Assembly: GCA_900539655.1 (NCBI GenBank)
Contig: UQCR01000013.1
Location: forward strand, 24,704-88,703
DNA length: 64,000 nt
Direction: 5' to 3'
Source of the DNA: an uncultured Robinsoniella sp.
GTDB taxonomy: Bacteria; Bacillota; Clostridia; Lachnospirales; Lachnospiraceae
Below the pieces are notes generated by a model. It worked only from the letters and a program-made list of their open reading frames with translations, was not told the origin of the DNA and ran no database searches. Of this stretch, positions 31,972 to 41,186 are shown piece by piece. The first letter of the stretch is position 1; each line of letters starts with the position of its first letter. A program made the position numbers and the translations under genes.

Positions 31972-34113
31972 CTATTGAATGTTAAACAGTTGCTGTTCCC
32001 GCTCTATTGTCCCGGAATTTACAATCGTAATTGCGCGATAGTCATCAGTATTGGATACAATGACGGGAGTTACCGTTCTGTAGTTTTCGCTCTTTATGCC
32101 TTCCAGATCCACGTCGGCAAGAAGGTCTCCGGTTTTGACATGATCTCCGTCTTTCACATGAATATCATAATACTTTCCATTTAACTGAACAGTATCAATT
32201 CCCACATGGATCAGTAACTCGACACCTTCATCTGAGGTGAGTCCAATGGCATGCTTGGTATCAAATACCATTGATACGACGCCGTCAAAAGGTGCCGTTA
32301 CCCTGCCGTCTTCGGGTTCAATGGCAGCACCGTCTCCCAGCATCCCTTCTGAAAATACGCCGTCGTCCACTTCTTCTAAAGGAATTGCTTTCCCTTTCAT
32401 GGGGGCGAAAACCGTATAGACCTTATTGGAAGGGTTAGTATTATTATACTCCCCGGATGACTTCCCGGCAATCTCAGGATGATTAAAATCTAGATCATGA
32501 TCATGATCGCTCTCAGGACTTGCCAGATAATCCTCCAGATTGGATTTGATTACCGTGACTTTCGGTCCGTAAATGACCTGGATTCCGTTTCCTTTCATGA
32601 TCACGCCTGCTGCCCCGCTGGCTTTTAAGAGATCCTGGTCTACCTTGTCTTTGTCTTCTACCGTTATGCGAAGCCTTGTTGCACAGCAATCCACATCGCT
32701 GATATTGAGCTTTCCTCCAAGTCCCCTGGTAATCATTGCTGACTGTTCATCTGTGCTGTTACCGCCGCTATTTCCCTGGCCGGTTCCCTTCTTTCCTTCC
32801 ACGTCTGCCCTGCGGTAAAGCTTAACTTCCTCTTCCCCATCTTCACGCCCGGGCGTCTTCAGGTTGAATTTCGTTATGAGAAAACGAAACAGGAAATAGT
32901 AGATGATAAAATATACAATGCCAATTACGACGACCCAAAGCCAGCTTGTCTTGGCATTTCCCTGCATGATTCCAAAAAGTGTCAGGTCAATAAGCCCTCC
33001 GGAAAAAGTCATGCCTACGCCCACTCCAAAAATGTGTGTGAACATATATGCCAGACCCGCCAGTACACAATGAATGGCATACATAAGGGGTGCAACAAAC
33101 AGGAAAGTAAATTCCAGAGGCTCTGTGATACCGGTGATCATTGCAGTCAGAGCTGCAGAAATTAAAAGACCGCCCACTACTTTTTTCTTTTCCGGTCTGG
33201 CACAGCGGTACATAGCAAGCGCTGCTCCCGGAAGTCCGAATATCATAAATACAAATTTACCTGACATAAACCGGCAGGCATCCACGCTAAAATGCGTAAT
33301 TGCCGGGTCAGCTAACTGAGCAAAGAAAATGTTCTGTGCACCTTCCACATAGGCGCCTGCTACTGTTGCAGTGCCACCCACTGCTGTCTGCCAGAAAGGC
33401 AGGTAAAATACATGATGAAGTCCGAACGGAATCAAAGCCCGCTCGATTAATCCATAGAGCCAGGTTCCAAAATAACCGGAGCTCATAACAAATTGTCCAA
33501 GGCTGTTAATTCCATTCTGAATAAACGGCCAGATATAAAACATCAGGATGCCCACAATCATGTATACAGCGGCCGATATAATAGGCACAAACCGTGTTCC
33601 TCCAAAGAATGACAGAACCTGGGGAAGCTGTATTTTGTAAAAACGGTTATGGAGTGCGGCAACGCCAAGTCCTACAATAATACCGCCGAACACGCCCATC
33701 TGCAGGGAAGTAATGCCAACAACGGAAGTGGTTGCACCTTCCAGCATATTTTCGGGCCCGCCCTGTGCAGTAATCAAAGCGCCTATAGACGCATGCATGA
33801 CAAAAAATGCGATGGCACCTGACAACGCCGCAACTTCTTTTTCTTTTTTTGCCATTCCAATGGCAACACCCATGGCAAATATTATAGGCAGGTTGCTGAA
33901 CACAATACTTCCGGCAGCATTTAACACGGTTAAAATTGTATAAATAAATGTTCCGGGTCCCATGATGTTCATTAAATGATAGGTCTTAAGCATCGTCTCA
34001 TTTGTAAATGAACCGCCAATTCCCAGAAATAGTCCCGCAATGGGTAAAATAGCGATTGGCAGCATAAATGATCTGCCTACACGCTGCAATATACCAAAAA
34101 TTTTATCTTTCAT
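31972..34113 (-). CDS. ptsG: PTS glucose-type transporter, fused IICBA
   Basis: Transports and phosphorylates a hexose, probably glucose. 713 residues in the order IIC (about 1-410, membrane), IIB (about 465-540) and IIA (about 565-705). IIC has the FGLHHVFYLPFW and GITEPLEFTFLFVAP stretches. IIB is phosphorylated on a cysteine in VDCCATRLRI (Cys477 by alignment). IIA carries KHAIGLTSDEGVELLIHVGIDTV with active His636. It lies 150 bases downstream of a BglG-type antiterminator gene, and a RAT/terminator sits in that gap, so expression needs the antiterminator. GlcNAc or another glucoside remains possible. Confidence 0.9.
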   Translation of the reverse strand: MKDKIFGILQRVGRSFMLPIAILPIAGLFLGIGGSFTNETMLKTYHLMNIMGPGTFIYTILTVLNAAGSIVFSNLPIIFAMGVAIGMAKKEKEVAALSGAIAFFVMHASIGALITAQGGPENMLEGATTSVVGITSLQMGVFGGIIVGLGVAALHNRFYKIQLPQVLSFFGGTRFVPIISAAVYMIVGILMFYIWPFIQNGINSLGQFVMSSGYFGTWLYGLIERALIPFGLHHVFYLPFWQTAVGGTATVAGAYVEGAQNIFFAQLADPAITHFSVDACRFMSGKFVFMIFGLPGAALAMYRCARPEKKKVVGGLLISAALTAMITGITEPLEFTFLFVAPLMYAIHCVLAGLAYMFTHIFGVGVGMTFSGGLIDLTLFGIMQGNAKTSWLWVVVIGIVYFIIYYFLFRFLITKFNLKTPGREDGEEEVKLYRRADVEGKKGTGQGNSGGNSTDEQSAMITRGLGGKLNISDVDCCATRLRITVEDKDKVDQDLLKASGAAGVIMKGNGIQVIYGPKVTVIKSNLEDYLASPESDHDHDLDFNHPEIAGKSSGEYNNTNPSNKVYTVFAPMKGKAIPLEEVDDGVFSEGMLGDGAAIEPEDGRVTAPFDGVVSMVFDTKHAIGLTSDEGVELLIHVGIDTVQLNGKYYDIHVKDGDHVKTGDLLADVDLEGIKSENYRTVTPVIVSNTDDYRAITIVNSGTIEREQQLFNIQ

Positions 34114-34160
34114 TTTTTCTATTCCTCCTGAAAAATTTATATTATAATCTGATTCTGCAC

Positions 34161-34238
34161 AAAAAAAGACCGCAACAGAAAACCTGATAGTAGTATACCC
34201 CAGCTGTAGATATCTACTATCAAATCCTGTCCGGTCTC
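34161..34238 (-). terminator. Antiterminator-controlled terminator before ptsG
   Basis: On the leftward transcript AGACCG..ACAG..TGATAGTAG pairs with CTACTATCA..CTGT..CGGTCT and runs into T7. Its 5' arm overlaps the end of the RAT site, so RAT and terminator are mutually exclusive folds. Confidence 0.8.
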
Positions 34239-34262
34239 GCCTGCATTACCAGTTACAATCCA
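34233..34262 (-). promoter_or_regulatory. RAT (ribonucleic antiterminator) site before ptsG
   Basis: The leftward RNA starts GGATTGTAACTGGTAATGCA and ends GGCGAGACC, matching the BglG/LicT-family RAT consensus. It begins a few bases after the antiterminator gene's stop. Confidence 0.85.
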
Positions 34263-34264
34263 GA

Positions 34265-35101
34265 TTATACAGTATTTGATACTCTTCTTAAATGTATGGT
34301 GAGGAATATCATTTCTTCCTCAGTAATTTCTTTTTTATATGTCTCACGGATAAAGTTCCGGATCTCTTCGGAACACTTATAGTCATTTTTATAGCGTTTC
34401 TTGACCATTTTTTGAAAAGTTACATCATCATCTTTCGTAATCCGGTTGGAAAACAACCGCTGTCCGAAAAACTTAAGGTGCGTTATAAAACGTTCATATG
34501 CAAGAGAATGATCATCTAATTTCATCTGATAATAATGCTCTACAATATCTAAGACTTGTTGCATCATTTCCGTAATATTCACCATGTCACACATGTCTGT
34601 GTTTAACTCTGCATTAACAATATGAAGTGCGATAAAGCCCGCTTCATCTCTGGATAATTCCACATCCAGTCTTTCTTTAATAATCTCCAGGGCTTTGCAT
34701 CCAATCTGAAATTCCTGAATATAAAAATTACGAATCTCCATCAGCAGCGCATTTCGGTACTCCATATTCTGACGCTTTCGTTCAATGGCGAAACTGATAT
34801 GGTCTGTCAGTGTAATATAAATATTTTCATTTAATTTTTTGCCCACGGTATTCCTGGCATAATCAATGATTTCCGTACAGGTTTCCACATAAGACAACGG
34901 GATTTCCACCATTAATTCCTGCAATTTACCGGAAGCCTTTGGACTTTCCATTTTATAAACTTTTTCAATTTTGTCCCCGGGGATGAACTCATGAGGTTTT
35001 TGCTTAAATCCAATGCCAAGACCCCTGACGATGATCTCCTGCCCATCTTCATCAACGGAACATACAATATTATTATTGATAATCTTCGTTATCTCATACA
35101 T
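34265..35101 (-). CDS. BglG-family transcription antiterminator (LicT/GlcT type)
   Basis: RNA-binding antiterminator controlled by PTS phosphorylation. 278 residues from the ATG at 35101; a TTG nine codons upstream is less likely. The N-terminal RNA-binding domain (1-60) reads YEITKIINNNIVCSVDEDGQEIIVRGLGIGF. Two PRD domains follow, with conserved histidines in LTDHISFAIER, ALHIVNAE, RFITHLKFFGQRL and LTIHLRRV. It is preceded by its own RAT/terminator and followed by a second one before the PTS gene, so it regulates itself and ptsG. GlcT is the likely functional name from context. Confidence 0.93.
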   Translation of the reverse strand: MYEITKIINNNIVCSVDEDGQEIIVRGLGIGFKQKPHEFIPGDKIEKVYKMESPKASGKLQELMVEIPLSYVETCTEIIDYARNTVGKKLNENIYITLTDHISFAIERKRQNMEYRNALLMEIRNFYIQEFQIGCKALEIIKERLDVELSRDEAGFIALHIVNAELNTDMCDMVNITEMMQQVLDIVEHYYQMKLDDHSLAYERFITHLKFFGQRLFSNRITKDDDVTFQKMVKKRYKNDYKCSEEIRNFIRETYKKEITEEEMIFLTIHLRRVSNTV

Positions 35102-35199
35102 TCCTGTTTTATCTCCATTCCGTATCAAAACATGTAAAATCTAACAACGCCTTTTCGGCAGAATTAAAAAGGATCAGCAGGATTTATGTGGTTTCAAAC

Positions 35200-35262
35200 A
35201 TAAAAAAAACCAACCCTGCAGAAAGTTGTCATACTCACTTCAAAGATGGTCTCGCCTGCATT
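35200..35262 (-). terminator. Antiterminator-controlled terminator before the BglG-family gene
   Basis: An imperfect stem (ACCA/TGGT and GAAGT/ACTTT segments) starts at the end of the RAT site and ends in T8. It is less regular than the ptsG copy. Confidence 0.6.
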
Positions 35263-35277
35263 ACCAGTCACAATCCC
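35248..35277 (-). promoter_or_regulatory. RAT site before the BglG-family gene
   Basis: The leftward RNA reads GGATTGTGACTGGTAATGCA then GGCGAGACC, differing at one base from the ptsG RAT over the 29-base core. Confidence 0.85.
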
Positions 35278-35293
35278 TTATTTATCTTAAAAA

Positions 35294-35322
35294 AGGATAT
35301 CATATATTGCAGGTAGTGTCAA
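35294..35322 (-). promoter_or_regulatory. Promoter of the antiterminator-ptsG operon
   Basis: TTGACA (35317-35322) and TATCCT (35294-35299), 17-base spacer on the leftward strand, directly upstream of the first RAT site. Confidence 0.75.
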
Positions 35323-35356
35323 GTGGATTTACAAGAATAATTTGAACGCTGCCGCT

Positions 35357-35396
35357 GAAAACAGCCCGCTGACAGATATACAGCGGGCTGTTTCTA
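35357..35396 (-). terminator. Terminator of the GH2 gene
   Basis: ACAGCCCGCTG and CAGCGGGCTGT form a perfect 11-bp stem around a 9-base loop, a few bases after the GH2 stop, with a short TTTT. Confidence 0.75.
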
Positions 35397-35401
35397 CACT
35401 T

Positions 35402-38400
35402 CTATTTTATTATTTTGGCTTTAGAAGAAAGTCCCTTGTTTTTTAAGAGCCTTTTATAATAACTTAATTTTTTTGAAGGAACCTTAATTACAGCTTTTGT
35501 GTGAATCTTTTTCAAAGCATTTTTCCCAACGGTTTTTATTTTACTGCTTTGAATCTTGATAGATTTTAGATTCCTCGCGCCGTAAAATGCAGCATCTCCG
35601 ATTTTCGTAATGTTCTTCGAAATGGTGATGGATTTCAACTTGGTATTTTTGTAAAATGCTTTCTTTTTAATTTCTGTAACTTTAAACTTATAACTGGAGA
35701 TCGTAACGGTACCAGGTAGTGTAAGCTTTGAGGTTTTCTTATTTTTCACCCCTCTTACGCTTACTGTGCCATTGCTGGCAGAAGATTTCAGTATCTGGTA
35801 TTTTACATTTCCTACAGTATAGGAAGCTCCTTTCTTAGGAACCTTGTAAACAGACAGGGTCAGTCTTGCAGCGTAAAGTAAATTTTTTGCATTTTTTATC
35901 TGATCCGTGTTTGCTTTGCTGTTTGCCAAGATTTTTTCTGCCTGGCTGAGATTGTCTTTTAAACGACGGAAGCTTGCTGGGGTATAATGCTTCTGTCCTT
36001 TTTTGATAATTGCACTGGATGCGGCAATTTCTGCCTGCAGGGCTTTTTTTGCATCAGCCAGCGAAGTATCTGGTTTTAGCTGCAATCCGGTCATCGCAGA
36101 ATTAAGTCTATCAAGAGCTGCCTGCAGATCTTTTGCAGAGGGTTCTGCCACAGATAATACTTTTACTGCACCGTCATATGCCGTTTTTAAAGCTGCCCAG
36201 CTGGCATCGGTATAATTGCCCTGTCCTTTATTTAATAGTGCCTTTGCCTTATTTACAGCTTCCGAAAGCCTTGTGGTATCCTCTTTTTGAATCAGGGAAT
36301 TCATTGCCTGATTTAGTTTATCTGCTGCAGACTGAATTTCATCCGCTGCGGGATCAGGATTTTCTAAAACTTTTGCAGCTTCTTCATAGGCTGACAGTAA
36401 TTGTGCCCAGCTGGCATTTGTATAATTGCCCTGTCCTTTATTAATTGTGTTTTGGGCAGTATGAACAGCTTCCTCCAATATGGAGGTATCTCCGATGGGA
36501 ACCAGTTCGTTTAATGCTTTTACAAGTGAATCCGCTGCGGTCTGGATTGCTTCACCGGTGGCTTCTTTGTTCAAATAGATATCATAAGATTCTGTGATAT
36601 GGCCATATGCAGATTGTCTGCTTGACAGGGTATAGTGTTTCATGGTATCCCCTTCAATTTTTTTGGTAAGGCCTCCAAGGGCTAAGAGAATCGGACTTTC
36701 TGTTGCAGGTTCCACGTTACCGCCCGTCACCGTTTCAACGCCATATTCAAAATAATCTAAACCAAATTTTCCGTTTGGTACCAGTTTAACAGTATGTTCT
36801 CCGTCTTCCAGATAACCGGAGGCATACACTTCTTTATATACATTTACATTTTCATTGTTGTTGATGTGCCCGGTCAGGATTCCGTCAATGTAGACATCGG
36901 CTCCCTGCTGTCCGCCATCTGCTTTGGCACCAATTTTTATATAGTTTCCGTTAAATGTAAGAGCTATATAATCCCCTTCTTTAACAGGGTTTCCTTTATC
37001 GCCAATGAAGGTCTCACTTTTGTTATAAGCATTGTCTGATGGCCAAAGCTGCCAGTCCCCGGTTTTATCCAGCCGGCTGTCTTCCCCATCAATTTTAGTC
37101 CAGGTAGTTTCTGTTTTCGCACCGGCCTGCAGCTTATCAGGGTCCGGATAGATGATGACTGTATTGGTGATAATTTCCAGTGTATCTTCATCCCACACAC
37201 TGAGTCGGCCTTCATACCCGCTGATATCAGAAGGCATGGGAAGCGTCAATGAGAGCTCTTTTGTACTGGACGGATACAGGGATTCAGAATCCATAGTAAA
37301 GCCTGTTAAACGTCCTTCAGAATCATAGATGGAAAGTGAAGCACACAGCGGCTGTTGAACATCCGACGTATTTTTCAGGAATAATTTTCCGGTAAAATCT
37401 TCTCCCGCCTGTAAACGGTCACTGATACCGATGTAGGAAGTCTTAACAGCTTCATTTTTTTTGCTGACATCCCGGATGGCTCCATACAATTTCACATCCG
37501 CCCAATCGGTATGGTCCTGGGACTCGGATCCGTTGGCGTCTGTCATAAGCTTCAGCTCGGTAACTCCGCTGACGCTTAAGTTGAATTCATCTGCTTCCCC
37601 ACCGGACAGCTCCTTTTCATAAATCAGGCTGCTATCGGCGTAGATTCTGAATATGGCATTGCCGCCGTCTACTTCATTATCAATTCCAGCCACGCCTGAT
37701 ACACGTGTATACTTCTTGTCCAGGTTGTGGATAATGGAGCTGTCGGCATGGAGCCCGATTCCTTTTTTATAAACTTTATTTCCTACTTTAATCTGATTGC
37801 CCTGACAGGTCTTGTCTTTTCCTTTTTCACCCCATCCGGTAGTAACTTTGCTATAGTCCACTACATCGGACAAATATGCGCTGTATTTGGTATATGGTGG
37901 TGTAATGGAGGATGGATTTCCATATACCTCAAGTTCAGAAAGAAAGGCTTTTTCATTTGCAGGAACATCCGTAAAGGTAATTTTAACATATCTTGCTTCT
38001 ACCCCGTCCAGTGATTCTTCCGTTTTTCTGGACGTGATGGTATCTTTGGTATATTCTGCTGCAAGCGTCCAGGGACCATTTTTATCCGTAGAGGTTTCAA
38101 TTTTATAGGGGTATGGAGTTTTGTCAAATCCAAGGTCCAGATTATAGAGGTACAATGCGAACTCCAAATCCACCATAAAGTATTCTCCGCTGCCTGTCTG
38201 TTCTGCCTGCCAGGATGTGGCAATATTACCGTCTACAGCCAGAGAACTGTCCTTATCATTGCTGCTGGGAAACAGAGGCCTTCCGGCTGCTGCGTTGTTC
38301 TCACCATAGATCACCGGGTCTTCAATTTTTGCAGTTACACTGCCCCACTTATCGGCATTATAAAAATCTTCCGGTTCAATACCATCATCGCTTCCGGTTA

Positions 38401-40924
38401 TATTATCCGTATGTATGGTAAGTGTGGATACGGGAAGACCATCTGCTGTTGCGCTGATAACGCTGTCTCCCGAATAGTAGGAACGAAATTCAATGCTTGC
38501 TTTTCCGTCCCGCATGGATTTACCAGGCGTAAATTTATATGTTTTACCCCCTGGGAAGATGCCGGGTCCCGATTCCACCTTCAGGGTAACCGCTTTTGTT
38601 TCATTTACCCAGTTACCGTCTGCATCCTTCAGGGTTACAATAAGCTGCGTGTCTTTTGTGCCGTTGTTGGTAATGGTACTATCAGAGGAAGTAATTTCGA
38701 TCTGTGATGCAGTACCGGATATGGAGGATTCAGGGGCAATTCCCCGGTTGTGTTCCCGGTACCAGTACCAGCTGTTTAAAGGCAGTCGGTAATAGTCGAT
38801 GATTCCCATTTTAGCCAGCCCGTCTCCACCGATTGTGCCGTGATGGAAACCGCACCACAGAACCAATCCTGCACTATTCGGCGTTAGCTGATAAGAGAAA
38901 TTGTCACTGCCTTGTATAACATCATAAAATGGCCGGTATTCTCCTGGCCGGTCAGCTGTCTTGGAGCCATATTCCGCAACTACATTTGGCATCCAGGAAT
39001 TTTCAAATTTTCCGCCGTCTCCATTGTATCCTGCAATATCACATACCGCCAGATCGGCATAACCGCCTCTTTGAGCACCTCCCATACCTGCTTTTCTTGT
39101 AGGATCAAGCTTGTGTGACAGATTCCTCATTTTATCTACCAGGGCAAGTGCTTTAGGTGCTGTTCCATTGGGAGAAGCTTGGGTTCCATTATCCATACCG
39201 CCATTGGTGAAAAATGCCTCGTTACCCATGCTCCAGTTAATGATGGAGGGGTGGTTTCGGTTTACCCGGATCATAGCTTCCAGGGAGTCCATACAACTCT
39301 GTTCAAAAGCTGCTTCATCTGCAGGATTTTGCGGATATGCGTCTTTAAACCAGTCGGCGGATGTGCCCATAGCCGGGTCATCTTTCCCAGCGCAGCCGCC
39401 CATTCCCCAGAAATTACATTCTGACCAGAACAACATGCCCTGCTCATCACAGGCATCAGCAAATGATGGGTCGTGGGGATAGTGTGAGCCACGGATAAAA
39501 TTCATTCCGGTTTCCTTAATCATGGATACGTCACGCATAAATCCTTCATTGGTAACGGCATCTGCAAATCCGGCATGGTCCTGATGTACATTTGCTCCGT
39601 TTAACTCTATTTTTTTCCCGTTCAAATAGAATCCGTCATTTTTATACTGTGCCCAGCGAAAGCCAAATGAGGAATCATAGGTATCTACAGGAATACCATT
39701 CCGGTACACGGTTGTATATAACTGATACACATATGGATTTTCAGTATCCCATAACTGAATATTCTTAAGCTGGCTGCTGACTGCTGTGATTTCTGCAACA
39801 GCCCCTGGGTCAATACCCTGCTCGCCGGATTCAAAGACAGCCTGTACGATGCCATCCCTGTCTACTACTTCCTGTTTTACTTTAACAGAAGCCCGGGCAG
39901 CGGAATCATTTTTTATTTCGGTACTGACACTGACGTTGGATTGCTTTTTTGCAATATTATTCAGGATCACTTCTTCACTTTCGTAGCTGTCCAGAACATT
40001 TTTTGCAGAAGCATCAAATCCGGGGTTAGACAGATCAGGTGTGGTGACGAAGGTGCCATACCAGGTTACATGAACGTCGTCTGTAATATTGAGATAGACA
40101 TCACGGTAAATTCCACCGGTAAACTGATGGTCTCCCGCTCTTGGAGCAAGATCCGGCTGCCAGATATTATTGACGCGGACTGCGATCAGATTTGTCCCTG
40201 GATTCAGATAGTCCGTTATATCGAATACAAAGCCCGAGTAACCGCCCCGGTGATCACCGATACGCTGGCCGTTTACATATATTTCGGCCTCCTGGAATAC
40301 CCCTTCAAATTCTAGTTCTATTTTCTTACCGGCCATTTCTTCTGATACTTCAAACTCCTTGCGGTACCACCCGTATCCCACGTAAAAGGAGGCCTGCATC
40401 TCATAAGGAATGCTGAAATTATGGGGAATTCCAATATCCACCCATTCAGAATCGTCATAGTCCAAAGATTGTGCACCCGGAATATCATTGCGGATAAATT
40501 TCCACTCTCTGTTAAAATTCACCTGTTCCCTGGCGGTTTTGACTTTTTCAAAAGGTTTTAAAACGCCTATATCAGAGTTTTTCTTTTGGTTTTCCGTTTC
40601 AACATTTGTTTCTGATTTGGTTTCAGATTTTGTTTCCGTTTTGGTTTCTGATTCTGAATTGGTTTCCGATTCTGATTCGATCTCAGTTCCATTTTCTGAT
40701 TCAATTTCAGTTTCCATTTCGGATGCCACTGCTGCCGTATTTATTTCAGACTCTGACGGCAGATTGGTTTCGATCTCATTGCTTTCCAGGGAATCACTTT
40801 GCTGCACCTCATTTACCAGCTCTGTTTGTGCTGATGGAGCAGCTGCCACTGCCATTGAAGGCAGAATCATGGAACAGGACAGCATAATTGCGATAATACT
40901 TTTCCATCTCTCTTTTTTTCTCAT
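35402..40924 (-). CDS. Secreted multidomain glycoside hydrolase family 2 enzyme
   Basis: 1840 residues. A signal peptide (1-28, MRKKERWKSIIAIMLSC onward to AVAAA) is followed by a Glu/Ser/Thr-rich stretch (45-115). The GH2 core has a sugar-binding domain (about 130-280), Ig-like domain (to 425) and TIM barrel (425-725), with acid/base Glu569 in SMGNEA and nucleophile Glu651 in VVAEYGS. Later modules are an Ig-like domain (735-840), discoidin/F5-8C (about 878-1005), NPCBM-like (1010-1150), another carbohydrate-binding-like domain (1245-1375), three FIVAR repeats with the phrase KGQGNYT (1440-1650), and LRR/BspA-type repeats (1660-1840). No LPXTG anchor is present. The likely activity is beta-galactosidase or related; the true substrate, perhaps host or plant glycans, is inferred. 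Confidence 0.9.
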   Translation of the reverse strand: MRKKERWKSIIAIMLSCSMILPSMAVAAAPSAQTELVNEVQQSDSLESNEIETNLPSESEINTAAVASEMETEIESENGTEIESESETNSESETKTETKSETKSETNVETENQKKNSDIGVLKPFEKVKTAREQVNFNREWKFIRNDIPGAQSLDYDDSEWVDIGIPHNFSIPYEMQASFYVGYGWYRKEFEVSEEMAGKKIELEFEGVFQEAEIYVNGQRIGDHRGGYSGFVFDITDYLNPGTNLIAVRVNNIWQPDLAPRAGDHQFTGGIYRDVYLNITDDVHVTWYGTFVTTPDLSNPGFDASAKNVLDSYESEEVILNNIAKKQSNVSVSTEIKNDSAARASVKVKQEVVDRDGIVQAVFESGEQGIDPGAVAEITAVSSQLKNIQLWDTENPYVYQLYTTVYRNGIPVDTYDSSFGFRWAQYKNDGFYLNGKKIELNGANVHQDHAGFADAVTNEGFMRDVSMIKETGMNFIRGSHYPHDPSFADACDEQGMLFWSECNFWGMGGCAGKDDPAMGTSADWFKDAYPQNPADEAAFEQSCMDSLEAMIRVNRNHPSIINWSMGNEAFFTNGGMDNGTQASPNGTAPKALALVDKMRNLSHKLDPTRKAGMGGAQRGGYADLAVCDIAGYNGDGGKFENSWMPNVVAEYGSKTADRPGEYRPFYDVIQGSDNFSYQLTPNSAGLVLWCGFHHGTIGGDGLAKMGIIDYYRLPLNSWYWYREHNRGIAPESSISGTASQIEITSSDSTITNNGTKDTQLIVTLKDADGNWVNETKAVTLKVESGPGIFPGGKTYKFTPGKSMRDGKASIEFRSYYSGDSVISATADGLPVSTLTIHTDNITGSDDGIEPEDFYNADKWGSVTAKIEDPVIYGENNAAAGRPLFPSSNDKDSSLAVDGNIATSWQAEQTGSGEYFMVDLEFALYLYNLDLGFDKTPYPYKIETSTDKNGPWTLAAEYTKDTITSRKTEESLDGVEARYVKITFTDVPANEKAFLSELEVYGNPSSITPPYTKYSAYLSDVVDYSKVTTGWGEKGKDKTCQGNQIKVGNKVYKKGIGLHADSSIIHNLDKKYTRVSGVAGIDNEVDGGNAIFRIYADSSLIYEKELSGGEADEFNLSVSGVTELKLMTDANGSESQDHTDWADVKLYGAIRDVSKKNEAVKTSYIGISDRLQAGEDFTGKLFLKNTSDVQQPLCASLSIYDSEGRLTGFTMDSESLYPSSTKELSLTLPMPSDISGYEGRLSVWDEDTLEIITNTVIIYPDPDKLQAGAKTETTWTKIDGEDSRLDKTGDWQLWPSDNAYNKSETFIGDKGNPVKEGDYIALTFNGNYIKIGAKADGGQQGADVYIDGILTGHINNNENVNVYKEVYASGYLEDGEHTVKLVPNGKFGLDYFEYGVETVTGGNVEPATESPILLALGGLTKKIEGDTMKHYTLSSRQSAYGHITESYDIYLNKEATGEAIQTAADSLVKALNELVPIGDTSILEEAVHTAQNTINKGQGNYTNASWAQLLSAYEEAAKVLENPDPAADEIQSAADKLNQAMNSLIQKEDTTRLSEAVNKAKALLNKGQGNYTDASWAALKTAYDGAVKVLSVAEPSAKDLQAALDRLNSAMTGLQLKPDTSLADAKKALQAEIAASSAIIKKGQKHYTPASFRRLKDNLSQAEKILANSKANTDQIKNAKNLLYAARLTLSVYKVPKKGASYTVGNVKYQILKSSASNGTVSVRGVKNKKTSKLTLPGTVTISSYKFKVTEIKKKAFYKNTKLKSITISKNITKIGDAAFYGARNLKSIKIQSSKIKTVGKNALKKIHTKAVIKVPSKKLSYYKRLLKNKGLSSKAKIIK

Positions 40925-41143
40925 TGAACTCTCTCCTTTTTCTCTCTCTCATTCATCTATCCGGTAAGTTATAGTGTGGCATTCCCCTTTTATGCACAAT
41001 AATCAGAATCCATATGAGATAGATAAATTACTGTCATTATATTTAAGTCAAATTAAAATGTACATACTAATTTCTTGGGAGATTATTGGAAATTATTAAC
41101 ATATTTTAAGAGATACAGGAATATAACGTAGAATTATTTGTAT

Positions 41144-41176
41144 ACAAAAAAAGAAGGGGGATTTATCCCCTTCCTG
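41144..41176 (-). terminator. Terminator of trpS
   Basis: GAAGGGGAT and ATCCCCCTTC pair around a short loop and are followed by T7 on the leftward transcript, just after the trpS stop. Confidence 0.85.
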
Positions 41177-41186
41177 TCCGTTAAAA

